NCBI GenBank assembly: GCA_963693285.1
Contig: OY848926.1
Span: 4,262,501-4,326,500 of the forward strand
Direction: 5' to 3'
DNA: 64,000 bases
Origin: Xestospongia muta
Taxonomy: Eukaryota > Porifera > Demospongiae > Haplosclerida > Petrosiidae
Positions 20,603 through 32,875 of the stretch are shown piece by piece. The position numbers were made by a program, and so were the translations under genes. Position 1 is the first letter of the stretch; every line of letters starts with the position of its first letter. The notes beneath the pieces are model-generated. The model saw only the letters and a program-made list of their open reading frames with translations. It was not told the origin of the DNA and did not search any database.

Positions 20603-22717
20603 TTAGCATTCATCCTCACGCGTACATCCCTCTGCATCTTTAGTATGTTATTGAAATCACTTTAGTCATAGTACTAAGAGTTCATACAGTAGTTATTTTA
20701 ATTTGTTTGTGTTTGTGTTTATTTCTCCTTATAACACACACCGTACTAATTTACTGGTATTGTATGTACTGTATATTAATAACTGGCTTTCCTGAGCTGT
20801 GACGTAGATCATTTGATGACATAGTTAATTTTAACCCTCCCACATGCCAATTATTGTAGCACATAACATTGGATGTGTTATTGTTTGTGTTGAACTGAAA
20901 GTTGAACTCTTTGTAGCTGACTAAAGTTCAAGGTATAATGTATCATGATCAGCAAATGTCTTCAACCTTTCACCTCTTTTGCTCAAACACACCAAGTGTA
21001 GTATTATTATAAGATATAGGACAGCTGGTGGGTATCAGCTATATATGGTGCTTTGAAATGGGTTAACTTAAAAGGGTGTTGTAACATATAGCCTTTGCTA
21101 AGGAGGAGTGTTAGTTAACCTAAGCCTAACATCTTAACGACCTACACTTAGTTATATATCGTACTCTTATTTAATCCTGTATCACAGTATACTTCTCTAT
21201 GCTCCTCTATGTTAGCCTGTAGTATCCACTAATATTAGTCTGTACTGGCTTGTATTAGTCTGTATTAGTCTTTAATAATCTGTACTAGGTCATACTAGCC
21301 TGTATTAGCAGCTGCTATATATGTACCTTTGTTGGTATTTGTCTTGTTTAATTTGTAATCCAGTACAGGTGAGGTATCAAGCTGTTGAGTTAAACATACA
21401 AGCATTGATTTTCAAATTAGAACTGTATGACCTCACAAGCTCAAAAACATTATTTTAAAGCTGATTTAATGTCCATAGTCAAATAGACTCTTTATAATAT
21501 AACAATATAACTTTTTTCTCATTAGTTTAGAAGATTGTATTGAAGCATCGTTAATTCTCCAATTTAGGTATTAGAACACATTGACAAAATAGATGAAATT
21601 AGAGGCAATAGGTCCAGCTAAGCAAAACAAAAAATAAGATAAAATTGAAAATTTTGAATAAATAGAGAGGTATATGAAATACAGTTCACGGACGAAAAGG
21701 TTCTTATGATGGACATCTGGTTATAGATCGGGCTGCTTTCATCAGTGATGGACTTAGTTGTTATTACAATTTGAGGAAGGAAGGGACAAATGTGTTTAGA
21801 GTATTTGTTGAATAGATTGTTAAAAGGATTTGGTTTGTTTGTGATGTTTATAGTTAAGCTTGAGTGCTTTTCCTAAGAATGTACAGTTTGTAATTGATTT
21901 AACATTACTATGGCCCATTGTCGTTATGAATGTAATCAGTGCTAATTGTTCTAATCAACAGCTGTAACACTATAGTTATAACCAATTTATTATATCTCTT
22001 AACAGTGGTACTGACCGCAGTATGTTTGGCGCTCCTAATAGTACTCATCGTTTCTTGATTTAACAAATGTGGAGTTAATAATATTTTTGTCATTGTTTGT
22101 TTTTCTACTACTGAGCTCATAGTACCATTTCAATTTACACGATATCATACGATAATGGTAAACTTTCATTTATGTGGTTACTTTAGGTGGAATTGTTATT
22201 TCAATGTGATAGGTTTCATATGCAGGTGTTTGCAATGTGTTTCTCGCACTAGAATTTTAGAGTATAAATCTGATATGATTTCCTGTTGTTTACTCATTGC
22301 TTGATCTTTTCTTCTTATGAATATCATTTCAATTATGAAATCATGCTAAGTGTGTGTAGGTGACATTTGTAGATCTTATTTATGAACATAATGTAACAGC
22401 TGTTTTGAATTATTTAATGGTGCAAGATACGAACCTTGCTCTTTATTCCTGTAGTATCCGGTATTATTTCTAGTACCATTACATCATTAGGATGATTTTT
22501 CATATAAGGATTATGAAATGTGTGTAAGTTGTGTGATAATTACATGATTCTTTGAACTATTGGCAAGAAAAATAAATTTGTTTGTCCTTGCAAGTTGCAA
22601 TGCCAACTACCCAATGGACTGTTTATTATTGGTCTTTTTAGAAAACTTAGAAATTCTGCCATAAGGTGTGATGTATAATTTATTGAAGTCTTATAATCTA
22701 GTTCCTACTGAGAAAAG

Positions 22718-22723
22718 CTCTTG

Positions 22724-22766
<43 letters not shown>
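22718..22766 (+). repeat. (TG)n microsatellite
   Basis: About 23 TG units, directly preceding the left copy of the duplicated block. Confidence 0.9.
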
Positions 22767-22770
<4 letters not shown>

Positions 22771-23285
22771 AAAATCCTCATGTTAGGACTTCAATTCAAA
22801 AATTCAAAAAAGTGCTCTATTTTGTTGTCATCAAGTGTAATGCTATGAAAGACTTTTGTTTGCTACTTAAAATATTATAGTGATTCTTCCCACATGCACT
22901 TCCTGACCAATTATAACGTCATACAACCACTTGTTGAACCAAACCATCTATGTATAATGTATAATTCTCCTACTAGTCACATGTTGTGATGTCAGATTGG
23001 AAATGGCACTGAAAGCCATTATAATATTGTATGTTTTCGCGCATATGTGTGTGAGTGTGAGTGTGGAAAGATCCTCATATTGGGACTTCAATTAAAACAA
23101 CTGTTCTATTTTGTTGTCATCACGTGTAATACTATGAAAGACTTTATTTGTTACTTACTTACTTACTATAGTGATTCTTTCCTATATATACTTCCTGACA
23201 TTGACAATAAACCACTTATTGAACTTGTTTACCTACTAGTCACATGCTGTGATGTCATATTGGAAATGGTACCAGTAGTTCTTAT
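22767..23285 (+). repeat. Tandemly duplicated ~240-bp block
   Basis: Left copy 22767-23010 and right copy 23066-23285 share cctcat(g/a)tt(a/g)ggacttcaatt, ctattttgttgtcatca, gtgtaat(g/a)ctatgaaagac and ctactagtcacatg(t/c)tgtgatgtca, then attggaaatgg. Both follow a TG-rich run, which may have guided unequal exchange. Confidence 0.8.
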
Positions 23286-24240
23286 TTAATTCTGTGAATA
23301 CCTCTATTAGGACTGTATTTACATATGTACATAGTCTATAATTGTGTATATTAATAGTTGACAATATTAGATAATCACGCAGGTATTGTAATAAAATTTA
23401 ATTGAGAAGTCAGTCACATGTTGACTTTATCAAAGCAAGATGGAGATGACTACCACAATACATAAGTACTTATTGAAAAAATGCTTCAAATGAAATTGAT
23501 ACATCCACTGTTCACAGTATTAGAGATCTCTATAACTTAGTCTAAAAAGTCATTGGAGAACATCATGTGTACAGTAATATTATGTCAATTGATGGAACTA
23601 ATTTTCCTCATAGCACATTGTTATGTGAACTCATCAGTTATATTTTCCAAGATAGACTAACAAAACATCTTCAATTGAACAGTTTGATATCTAAAAATGA
23701 GTAGACTTAACTCATGAATATCTCATTAAAATAGTTACCTCCTCATGGCTCTAGAAATATGATACTTTATAAAATTCATCATCATACCACATAACACATT
23801 ATCCACCACCAACAGAGCCAGCCAGTTATATTAGTCTATAACCTAATGGGGGGTATAATTCTAAGGCAATAGTAAATACTAGAGAGTGAAAAACATATTT
23901 TTGACCAAAGAATGAACATAGGTGCCCTCCAGTCTTGTCATAAAGAGTTAATTGATAAGTACTCTCATTACCATTAATCGATGGTATTTGCTCAATGCAT
24001 TTCTGACATGGTCACAAGTTCAAAGTGCCAACAGCAAATCGTTATGGCAACAATGATTTCTAAGAGCATAGTCTGTTTTGATAGTACATTTTGTCTTGAC
24101 ACAGCAGCTTACTTGGCTTTGGGACAAATTTTCTCCATATGCATAAACACACAAATATCTTGTTATTTGTAGGTATGTACATTTTGCGCAATGAATTTTG
24201 TTTGTGACTATAGTGTTTTGTAGTATACACATAAAATAGA

Positions 24241-24562
24241 TGAGAAATGTCAAATTCCACTTGTAAATGAGCAGAACATCTGTTCACTTTGAAGCATGAT
24301 GACAAGATAATCCTTGTCATGCTTCAAAATGAATAGTTCCACTTGTAAATGACCTTCAAAATGAATAGTTTCACTTGTAACGATGATAGTATCGTTGATA
24401 ACAACATTATCGATGCTGATCCCGATGTTGTACTTTGAAATGAACAGTTCCATTTGTAAATGAACAGAATATCTGTTCACTTTGAAGCACGATGATATCA
24501 TCCTTGTTGCACTTCAAAATGAACAGGTGTTCTGTCATTTACAAGTGGAATTTGACAATTTC
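24241..24562. mobile_element. MITE-like foldback element with ~46-bp inverted termini
   Basis: The left end (tgtcaaattccacttgtaaa, then tgagcagaacatctgttcac) is the near-exact reverse complement of the right end (gtgttctgtcatttacaagt, then ggaatttgaca). Inside are further inverted copies of aatgaacagttccatttgtaaatga and two gcatgatgacaag-type hairpins. It has no coding capacity. No clear target-site duplication is visible; a flanking GAAA/TTTC match may extend the inverted repeat. It could also be a non-transposed compound palindrome. Confidence 0.65.
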
Positions 24563-27500
24563 CAGGTATCATTGTCCTTGTATCTGGTTGTATGTTGAAA
24601 TAAGATGGTTTTAATGAATTGTACAAAGATGTGTGTCAAACTAGCACATCTAGAAACTCTAAGCAAAAACAGACAAAATAATGCTTTATCTTAAAGTTAG
24701 ACATGTTAGAGTACTATTGTAATAACAATTTGTATTATTTGTATCAATAGTTTAGGATTGGTCATAAATTGAATGTATATTATGTCAATGCACAAATATG
24801 TACTATTAATTAAATTCAAATATTCATATACACTATACTCCTGATAAAGTTTAGCAGGCCAGCTGGAATGATTCTAGTATTGATTACACTACTGTTATCA
24901 ATGATTACACTATTGTTATTAAAGTCACTATAATACCTCTCTCAGTATATACCACTGTGGTTTGTGGTCAACCACTATAAGTACCGTCATTATAACACAC
25001 AAAGGAAGGATGTAATTAGTGGCTTTCAGTACAAGAAATCGTCCTGACTTGTGAACCCGCTCTATGAAATCACCTATTAATTAGCAGTGTCTGCTGAAGT
25101 TATTACACTCGGCAATAACAAATACAATAATAGTATCATATAACACTGTTCATAATGACAACAATAGAATGATCTAAATTATATGGTTGTCTAAAAGACA
25201 ATACAAATGTAATTAGTTACCCTTACTCTTGTGCTGGGCCGTTGTAATTCACAAGATTCAAACGTTATAATTAATTCTGCCTTTACTATTTTTAGCTCGG
25301 TTTTAATGTGGTTTAATAAGTTAACTATAATCTCAAATGTACATCATATTATATGTATTGTATAAAGTTATGTAGTCTTTAGCCTCAATGATATAATTTG
25401 ACACGGTATAATAAAGTGTACAGATAGACTATCTGGGACTATTTTAGAGCTCTTATAAATTGCCATTATTATTTGGCAGAGCTCTACTGATAACTGTACG
25501 ACTACTCTTTGTTGAGTTCCAAGAATATGTGCGGATATTCTCAATCATTGGTTGATTCCTAGAAATTTGCATGCAATTAATTAGCCATAGTTAGTTTTCT
25601 CTTGTTCTATAGTAATTCTCGTGTTGTTATGATTTCTTTAGCTATTATGTTGTGTGATCGTAGCATGTTTGTAATTATAATTTATGTAGACACATAGTCT
25701 TTATAGAGTCTAGATAGATGAGTAGACATTTATACATGTAATAACATAAACTGTTTACAATCTGATATAAATAACCAAGGAGTAAGTCTGTAAATGTATA
25801 AACTATTTTATGTTGTAATATTATAATGCCTATAATAAAATTATGAAGTATTATTAAATATTTATATTAATTTACGCTAGCGTGAGGTGAATTGACGTAT
25901 GATACTCCAATAGCTGACCTTTTTTATGTGTGAACTAAATCACTATAATGATGCAGTACTTATATAAGCTAGCCACTCGTCTTCAACTCATGTGATGTAC
26001 TGTTGAAATAACTAAGATTGTCTAGTACTCTAGATCTTATTGTTGCAATTATTATAGTATGTATCTGTTGTCTTGTTACACTATGATTTTGTATATTACC
26101 TATGAACTCTTCTCAACTTAGTTATTTTTAAAAAGTCCTTGCATGACTGACCAGTTTTTACAATCTAGTGTTACCAATGTACTCTTTATAAAAATTTACT
26201 GCGTATACGTATGTCCACCTAACAGTCTTGACAAATTTGTACGAGTCCTACCTAATATGCAGTTAATGAATGGACAATTTGTTACATATCTATAACGAAC
26301 TATGATTCAATTGACACTTACAGATTGTCAGTACAAATTAATACTATTGATGCACTTGTAGTGTGTTTCATAATTTGTCATTAAACATTGGAACGTTAGA
26401 TCAACAATAACAACCTCTAGTCGTAGCGACAGAGATCCAAGTTGTTTTGAACTTTATCCGTTTGTGTGTAACTAAACTAATTAGTCTCTTTATTACTCGT
26501 TTGCCCAGATTTTTGATATTTGTTGATAGTCTCTGTTATAAGTATTATGTTAGTAACTGTAGTGATAGAGTGTAGGAACAATGATACCATTTAACTTCAG
26601 CTATTGTGACTTTGAACATAACACTATTAAGTATTAACAGAGCTATCTAATTGTATTTGTGAAACTTCAATATTTACAGTTGTGCATTCCTTTCTACTGT
26701 GCGACCTGTTTTGTTATCGAGTCATTCTTGATTTTCTTTTAAAGAAATCGACTTAATTGCATTGCAGTGTGCACCAGTTTTATGACAAGCAGCTTTTGTG
26801 TAACGTATCACTTCATAATAAGAGGCTTATTCATTACACAGCTTGCATTCATCAGTTTGAATAAAAATAAGCAACTTATGGGGGTTTCAAGTAGGTGTGT
26901 GTTCTACAACATTCCTCACCAGGCCCATTGATCCCGTGGTTAAAAATAAAATTCAACAATCTCTTTACAGTGGCTTAGGTAAGAGGATTCCAGAAGAAGA
27001 TTGTTATCATAACATTGGTACTTAATCCTAAACACTCTTGTGTGCGGTAAACACAGGTTTGAACTGGTAACAGAGGGCAGGTCATAGTTTGTGTGGGGTG
27101 TAGCGAAGGGACGTTCTTGTGGAATTCTGTTCTTGTGTAAATGAATAATTTGTTTCTAAGTGATACGGTGTGATATTTGAGGCATGCCATCGTTGCCTTT
27201 ATGTTTATTATGAATGATGTTTGTAAAGATGTTTTCTTTAAATAAGAATTTTTTAATTATTAGATGGACAAAAGCATAATTTTAATCTACACAATATAGT
27301 GGATTATAATGTGAAGCAGATTATAACTAGAACTTCTGCTAATAATGTAATTAAAGAGGGTTATATTGCAAGACAAATGTGTGGCTTTATTTGGCAGTAT
27401 GATTTATAGTGAATCCCATTATTAACATCACATCATGCAGAAAACTTCCTTCATCTATATGTTCCTTATGACATAACCAGCGTCATTAATACTGTTACAA

Positions 27501-28933
27501 CAGGATGACTACTCAGTAGTCATGTGTATGCTTGGCAAATAGCAATCTCCCTGTTCTTTAGATCAATAACATTATACACACACATGTACATGTACACACA
27601 TTATAATAATTATTATTATTTCATATGTCATCATGAATATCGTTACATTGCGTACTCTAAAGAGAGTAACAGCTGGTAGCATAGCCTGGAGGTGCCATAA
27701 TCAGAGCCACTTGCTTTTGCCTTTAGGCCGCCAGATATGTCTAAAGGCTACACACAGTCTAGTTACTCCTTTAGGCTACTCAATACATAACTTGCTAAGC
27801 TACTCTTTTTACTATTCAACTTGAGCTTATAGATCACAACAGGAGTCTAGACGTGTTACAATAAATGGTCATATCCCTCAGAATTCCAGTAAAATGTAAA
27901 CTTGATTTTTGAATTAGATCGTTGTTGTATAAGGAGTTGTTTAAAGTTTGGTATGCCAACACATCTCGGAAGAGATACCATGTTATAAAGACCCCACTTG
28001 TATTTTCAAAATACAAATAGAACTATAATATAACCCTTAGGGTTGGTTGCATGATATCATCACCCCTGGTTACAATGTTTGTACATTTATAGACGCTACA
28101 GACTAACAAAGGACAGACCTCCAACTGGAAGTTTGATAAACTATCATGGTTTGTATCAACTAGTTTTGTCTATAACTATATTCATGAGTTCTCCACTGCA
28201 ACCATAGCATGACGTTTAATTTAGTCTTCCTTCTTCAAAACCATTCTAGATAAAAATTATATTTACCAGACTTTGTTAAGGTACATCCCATTCCGCATAT
28301 CCCATATGTTTCAAAATGAACTATAATGCCTACTGTAACACTGTCTTATGCTAAGATATTACAGCTATGCATTTAATGGATGATATCAAACACAAGGTTA
28401 CACTTTAGTAATCTTAGTAAGGGGCAAAGTCACGTATCGATTATGAGTTCATGACCAGGAGCAGATAGGCTTACTCTTGTTGAATCTAATGGTCTCTCAT
28501 CTTACCGATATCTTTACTAAAATGACAAGAAAAGACTTATTACTTACAAGTTGATGTACTAGTGTTTTAAGCTAAGAGTATGTGATGGTGGTGTCATCTT
28601 CAATTGAGAGTTAGTTATTGATTGAAGAAAAGTGGTGAATTACAATGAGGAGTAGGAGGAGAAACGAAAGCTAGCCAGAATTCTACTATGAAGCGATATC
28701 ATCTTTCACTACAACGTATTGTAGTAATCTAATGTACAGCCACCGTTGTGTCCAGGATCCGACTTTGAAGATTGATAGGAAGTAAATTGTGCTGATACGG
28801 TGACCGGATGTCACAAGCATTGCTTCCGCTCTTGACATGTTAAAAGAGCTGAGTGGTGCCATTTCCAGCAGATCAGTTTTGAGACTTGTGAAAGTTAAAG
28901 TTCAATAATTCGAGAACTAGTAACAAAGCAGCA

Positions 28934-29977
28934 ATGGCTACAGATACCACTAGTGTTTACCAGACCAGTTTAGATGAGCGATTCACTTTCTTGCGTCAAG
29001 CAGGCAAAGGGACTTATGGCACGACTTGGATTGCCGTAGACAAGGAGACTAATGCCAAGGTTGCCATCAAGGCCATCAACAAGGCCACAACCAATAGAAC
29101 AGCTTTCAAGAAGGAGCTCAAATACAGCAAACATTTGAGCAAACATGCTCACATCATCAGGACTCACGACACAGCTTACGAAACTAAAACTTGTTACGTG
29201 ATGGTGCAGGACTATGCACCTGGAGGCGATCTTTTTGATGCAATCGAGCCAGAAATTGGCCTCCACGAGTCGAGAGCTCGCCTCTACTTTGGACAAATCG
29301 CCCAAGCACTCGAATTTATGCACAGCAAGAAGCTAGTCCATCGCGACATCAAACCAGAAAATGTCGTTCTAGGAGACATTGAAGGTAGCTTCGTGAAAGT
29401 AATCGACTTTGGAATGACACTCAGAACTGGAACACACGTGTCTCGAGTCTGTGGCAGCATCCCCTATACCCCACCAGAAATCTGCAACGCTACAGACGAG
29501 GAGGGATTCTTTGTTGAGCCCTCCTGTGATGTATGGTCAGCTGGAGTTCTCCTCTTTTGTATGCTAACTGGGAGCTTTCCATGGGAGCAAGCAACAATGA
29601 GTGATCCCAATTTTGCTGAGTTTGTCCAATGGCAGACCCGTCGTGGTAAGGTACCACACATGTGGAGAAACTTCTCTCCTCAGCTCTTAGAATTATTCAG
29701 CAAACTCCTCTGTCTCAACCCTAATACAAGATGCAAAATCAGTGAAGTACACAAATATTTGAACGAGCCATGGTATACCAGTGGATTAAATGACTTTGAT
29801 ATTTATCCTTCTTACCAAACAACTCCCAACTTCAGTCAACAAAGTTTCCCAACTACTTACGATGTTGTTGATCAATACTTAGATACATACAAAGCCTCTC
29901 CGTCTCAATGTGGACTTAGTCTCTTACCGCAATTTGGAGCAAATCATCACTTCCAACCTGCAGTAGCGTGTTCGTAA
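28934..29977 (+). CDS. SBK-type serine/threonine protein kinase, intronless
   Basis: A single 347-aa exon. Residues about 17-280 form a protein kinase domain: P-loop GKGTYG (24-29), VAIK Lys46, a probable helix-C Glu at KKEL (61), catalytic HRDIKPEN (136-143), DFG (158-160), and activation-segment end SIPYTPPE, where PPE replaces the usual APE. DYAPGGDLFD, FGMTLR, GSIPYT and LLFCMLTGSFPWE match SH3-binding-domain kinases (SBK1/2/3), a poorly characterised NKF1-like family. The C-terminal ~55 residues are a non-catalytic tail without Pro-rich SH3 ligands. The CDS is clearly GC-richer than its flanks and has no introns, unlike neighbouring genes, which would fit an old retrocopy or a single-exon family expansion. 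The ATG follows AGCAGCA, a reasonable eukaryotic context. Confidence 0.92.
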   Translation: MATDTTSVYQTSLDERFTFLRQAGKGTYGTTWIAVDKETNAKVAIKAINKATTNRTAFKKELKYSKHLSKHAHIIRTHDTAYETKTCYVMVQDYAPGGDLFDAIEPEIGLHESRARLYFGQIAQALEFMHSKKLVHRDIKPENVVLGDIEGSFVKVIDFGMTLRTGTHVSRVCGSIPYTPPEICNATDEEGFFVEPSCDVWSAGVLLFCMLTGSFPWEQATMSDPNFAEFVQWQTRRGKVPHMWRNFSPQLLELFSKLLCLNPNTRCKISEVHKYLNEPWYTSGLNDFDIYPSYQTTPNFSQQSFPTTYDVVDQYLDTYKASPSQCGLSLLPQFGANHHFQPAVACS

Positions 29978-31926
29978 TTCTCTCTCTCACTCACTCTTCC
30001 TCTCAATCTTTTATCGTGTGCATTAAAGGAGTACAGTAAAATAAGAACAAAAACTTTTTAAAAGTTGCTCAATGGCAGGTCCCAGAAATCGAAGCAAGTC
30101 AAACTTCCAATCAACCAAAAGGTGGTCCAGTCTAAATGATATTGAATGGACGCATTTGTAAGCTTAATTTGTAGCAGGTATCATAGTATTAATATACCCA
30201 ACGACTACTTACCCAATATTTTTAAATCTGGTATTGTAATCTCCATCTCTAGTGCTGGCAACTAGAGAAAAGCTAACATAATGATTATATATTTTTAAAT
30301 TTTATTTTAATATAATATTGTACTTTTACTTAATCTACTCTTTTTATTTACAAATTATTTTAATTTACATTTTACTAATAACTATGTATAATATTTATAT
30401 ATCTATATACATTATATACTTATTGTACTTTTAATTTTATAATAATGTATTATATAGTATTATTTACTTATTTTCAACTCCTTTTCACTTCTACTGCTAT
30501 TTTTGTATTATCATTTTTATGTGTGAAATGTATGTTCTGAAATGATATGAAAAAAATTTTCTAACTCAATTCATGTCAACTTGAACGGTAGCAATATATG
30601 CCAAAAGTCTGCTAGATCAAAGCAAACCAGCTGCCAAACACAATACAATCTCATTATAATAACCGTTTATGTACTATCTCTTGGAAAAAATGAAGTAGGA
30701 GTGAAACAGCATGCCATAAAATCACTCAAACTTCTCACTAACTCATCACTTCTAGTGCAAGCACTAGGCAAACAAATTGGCCTGTTAAGGCTAGAATATC
30801 CTGTGATGAATTTACACAATTAATCCTGTTTAACATGATAACCATGTGAAGACTGAACAGAGTCCAGGGATAGAACAGGTGACATGTAGAGGAGGATCAC
30901 CTTAATCAGATGATGTGAATTAAACAGACTCCAGAGACAGAGCCTTGTAGGGAAGAATCACACATAGTTATGACGAATTAATGCTGTTTAATCATATGAC
31001 CATGTGAAGACTGAACAGAGTCCATGGATACAACAGTGAGTGACATGTAGGGGAGGATTGTATGCATAATAACATTAATGAAATTATCATGTGAAGTTTG
31101 AATAGTGTCCAGGGATTAAACAATACATACCATTTGTGGCATCACTCATTACGGACTGTTTATCATGCAAGTCGTGCAATTATGGCCGAATTAATTTGTA
31201 TAGAGCCATATTTCAATTAAGACCTATTTGTTCAAATTAACTTAATATCAATATATAGAAATTACATTGACACAGGAAGACAGTCTATTCAGCACCTATG
31301 TAGTTAACCTATAGTTTTAGCCCTAATAGTTATTCTATGCTCAGTGTCATAATAACAGTGTGACAGACAGCCTTGAGCAGGAATTTCCACAAATAAGGGC
31401 ACGACAAAATTCAAAGCTAATAATGGTATAGCAAAACTATTGACAATAGTTCATCTAAATTAGTTTATATAGACTAGTATTAAATTTACAAGCTGATCAT
31501 ACTAGTGAATGATATGAACAGATATTGTCATTATCTGGTTACCAATATTGGAAATATTTGTGTTCCAATCTTAATACTCCTAATATTTAATGTCGGTTCA
31601 TGTTCAATGCTTTGAGCAATAAGTGAACTCGATATGACAGCTTGAACCTAAAGATATTAACACACACTGAGTAGGTATTAACATTAAAACAACTTTAATA
31701 ACTGAAGGCTACTATATAGAAGTCAGATCTACCATGATTTAAGGTGTTATGTTGCCAAGATACTTGTACTACAGGAAACTGTGGTGATGAATTCATTGGT
31801 ATATTTTTAAAACAGCAGACTTACAATAGTTTGTGTATAATTAACGTGATATACCTACTAGTTGAAATCATGTATTATCATAGAACAGCTCAACCATCCG
31901 TCAAGTGACATTTACAAGTCTTTAGG
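29978..31926. other. Intergenic: 3' flank of kinase gene and degenerate repeats
   Basis: An ATTAAA at 30022-30027 is a candidate poly(A) signal 45 bp after the kinase stop. 30230-30560 is very AT-rich. No gene is recognised. Confidence 0.55.
30810..31115 (+). repeat. Degenerate ~80-110-bp tandem repeat, 4 copies
   Basis: Four blocks repeat accatgtgaagactgaacag, agtccaggga and gacatgtag(a/g)ggaggat with indels. Confidence 0.65.
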
Positions 31927-32816
31927 CTATTCAATCTTAGCACCCTCACTGTACTTAGTACACTTAGAATCAGAGAAGATGTATGTCATTATACTGCCAG
32001 GTGGATTATAATGGTGACGAATTGCATCGGCAATATTGCCTAAGGCAGCAACGTATCCTTTTGTCCGAACTAAGACAGTTGAGTTAAGTAGTAAATAGAA
32101 ATCTTTAAAGGTTCTTTCTTGGACAGAGGTTTGAACGTCTAGTTCCGTATCGTGAGGGAGGTTACCAATGTGTGTATGAGTGGTCCGTTTGGCTGTCGAT
32201 GTATCTACAAGATCTTTCACCATGTCTGGGTATTTGCGTGACATTATATGTACCACTAATCTATTATTGAAGATTGGAAGAAGTATTGGTTGTGCAATAT
32301 GAAGCTCCTTAGCAGCTGTTTGAGCGCATTTCAGAAACTCTTCAGCTCTTGAGAGAGCCTCATCAACGATGTTGACTTTTGTACGAAGATGCACTGTTAA
32401 ATAAGGTTTGGGTGGGAAACCGACTTGCAATAAGATGTCGTTCATTGATTTCTGGAAGGTAGGGTTCATAGAGAAGAGTAAATCAAATGCACAACAAAGT
32501 CTACAACGTACTCGATCAACACCCAACTCATAGGCTTTTGGCATTAAAGCAGGATTACGTATCAAGGCGAATGTATAGTCGTATCGATTGCCTTGAAGAA
32601 TTTCAACTGGCTCAGTGAAAAATGTGGAAAAATTAGTGTTCATATACCACTGTGATGATTTGCCATCTTCTTTAGCTGCTCTCCAGCTACCAATATCATG
32701 AGGAGGGGACCGTTTCAGTCCATCAAGAGCGTTTAGTTTTGTCCAGTCAAAGTGTTTTGGTATCAAATAGTTTGTTAGACCAGGAGGATCTAGCCATTCA
32801 ATTAGGAGAGCACGAT

Positions 32817-32875
<59 letters not shown>

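Larger units (their letters stand above)
19049..28933. other. Gene-poor stretch with repeats
   Basis: Nearly 10 kb in which I recognise no protein or RNA gene. Open frames here are 60-86 codons, lack protein-like composition and are usual for AT-rich DNA. The stretch holds the tandem arrays, duplicated block and MITE-like element listed separately, and a strong X-box-like palindrome at 20589-20602. Confidence 0.55.

Noticed and set aside
24020..24501. Overlapping minus-strand frames of 77-86 codons
   Set aside because: They overlap each other and the inverted-repeat element and share the same repeated words; not protein-like.
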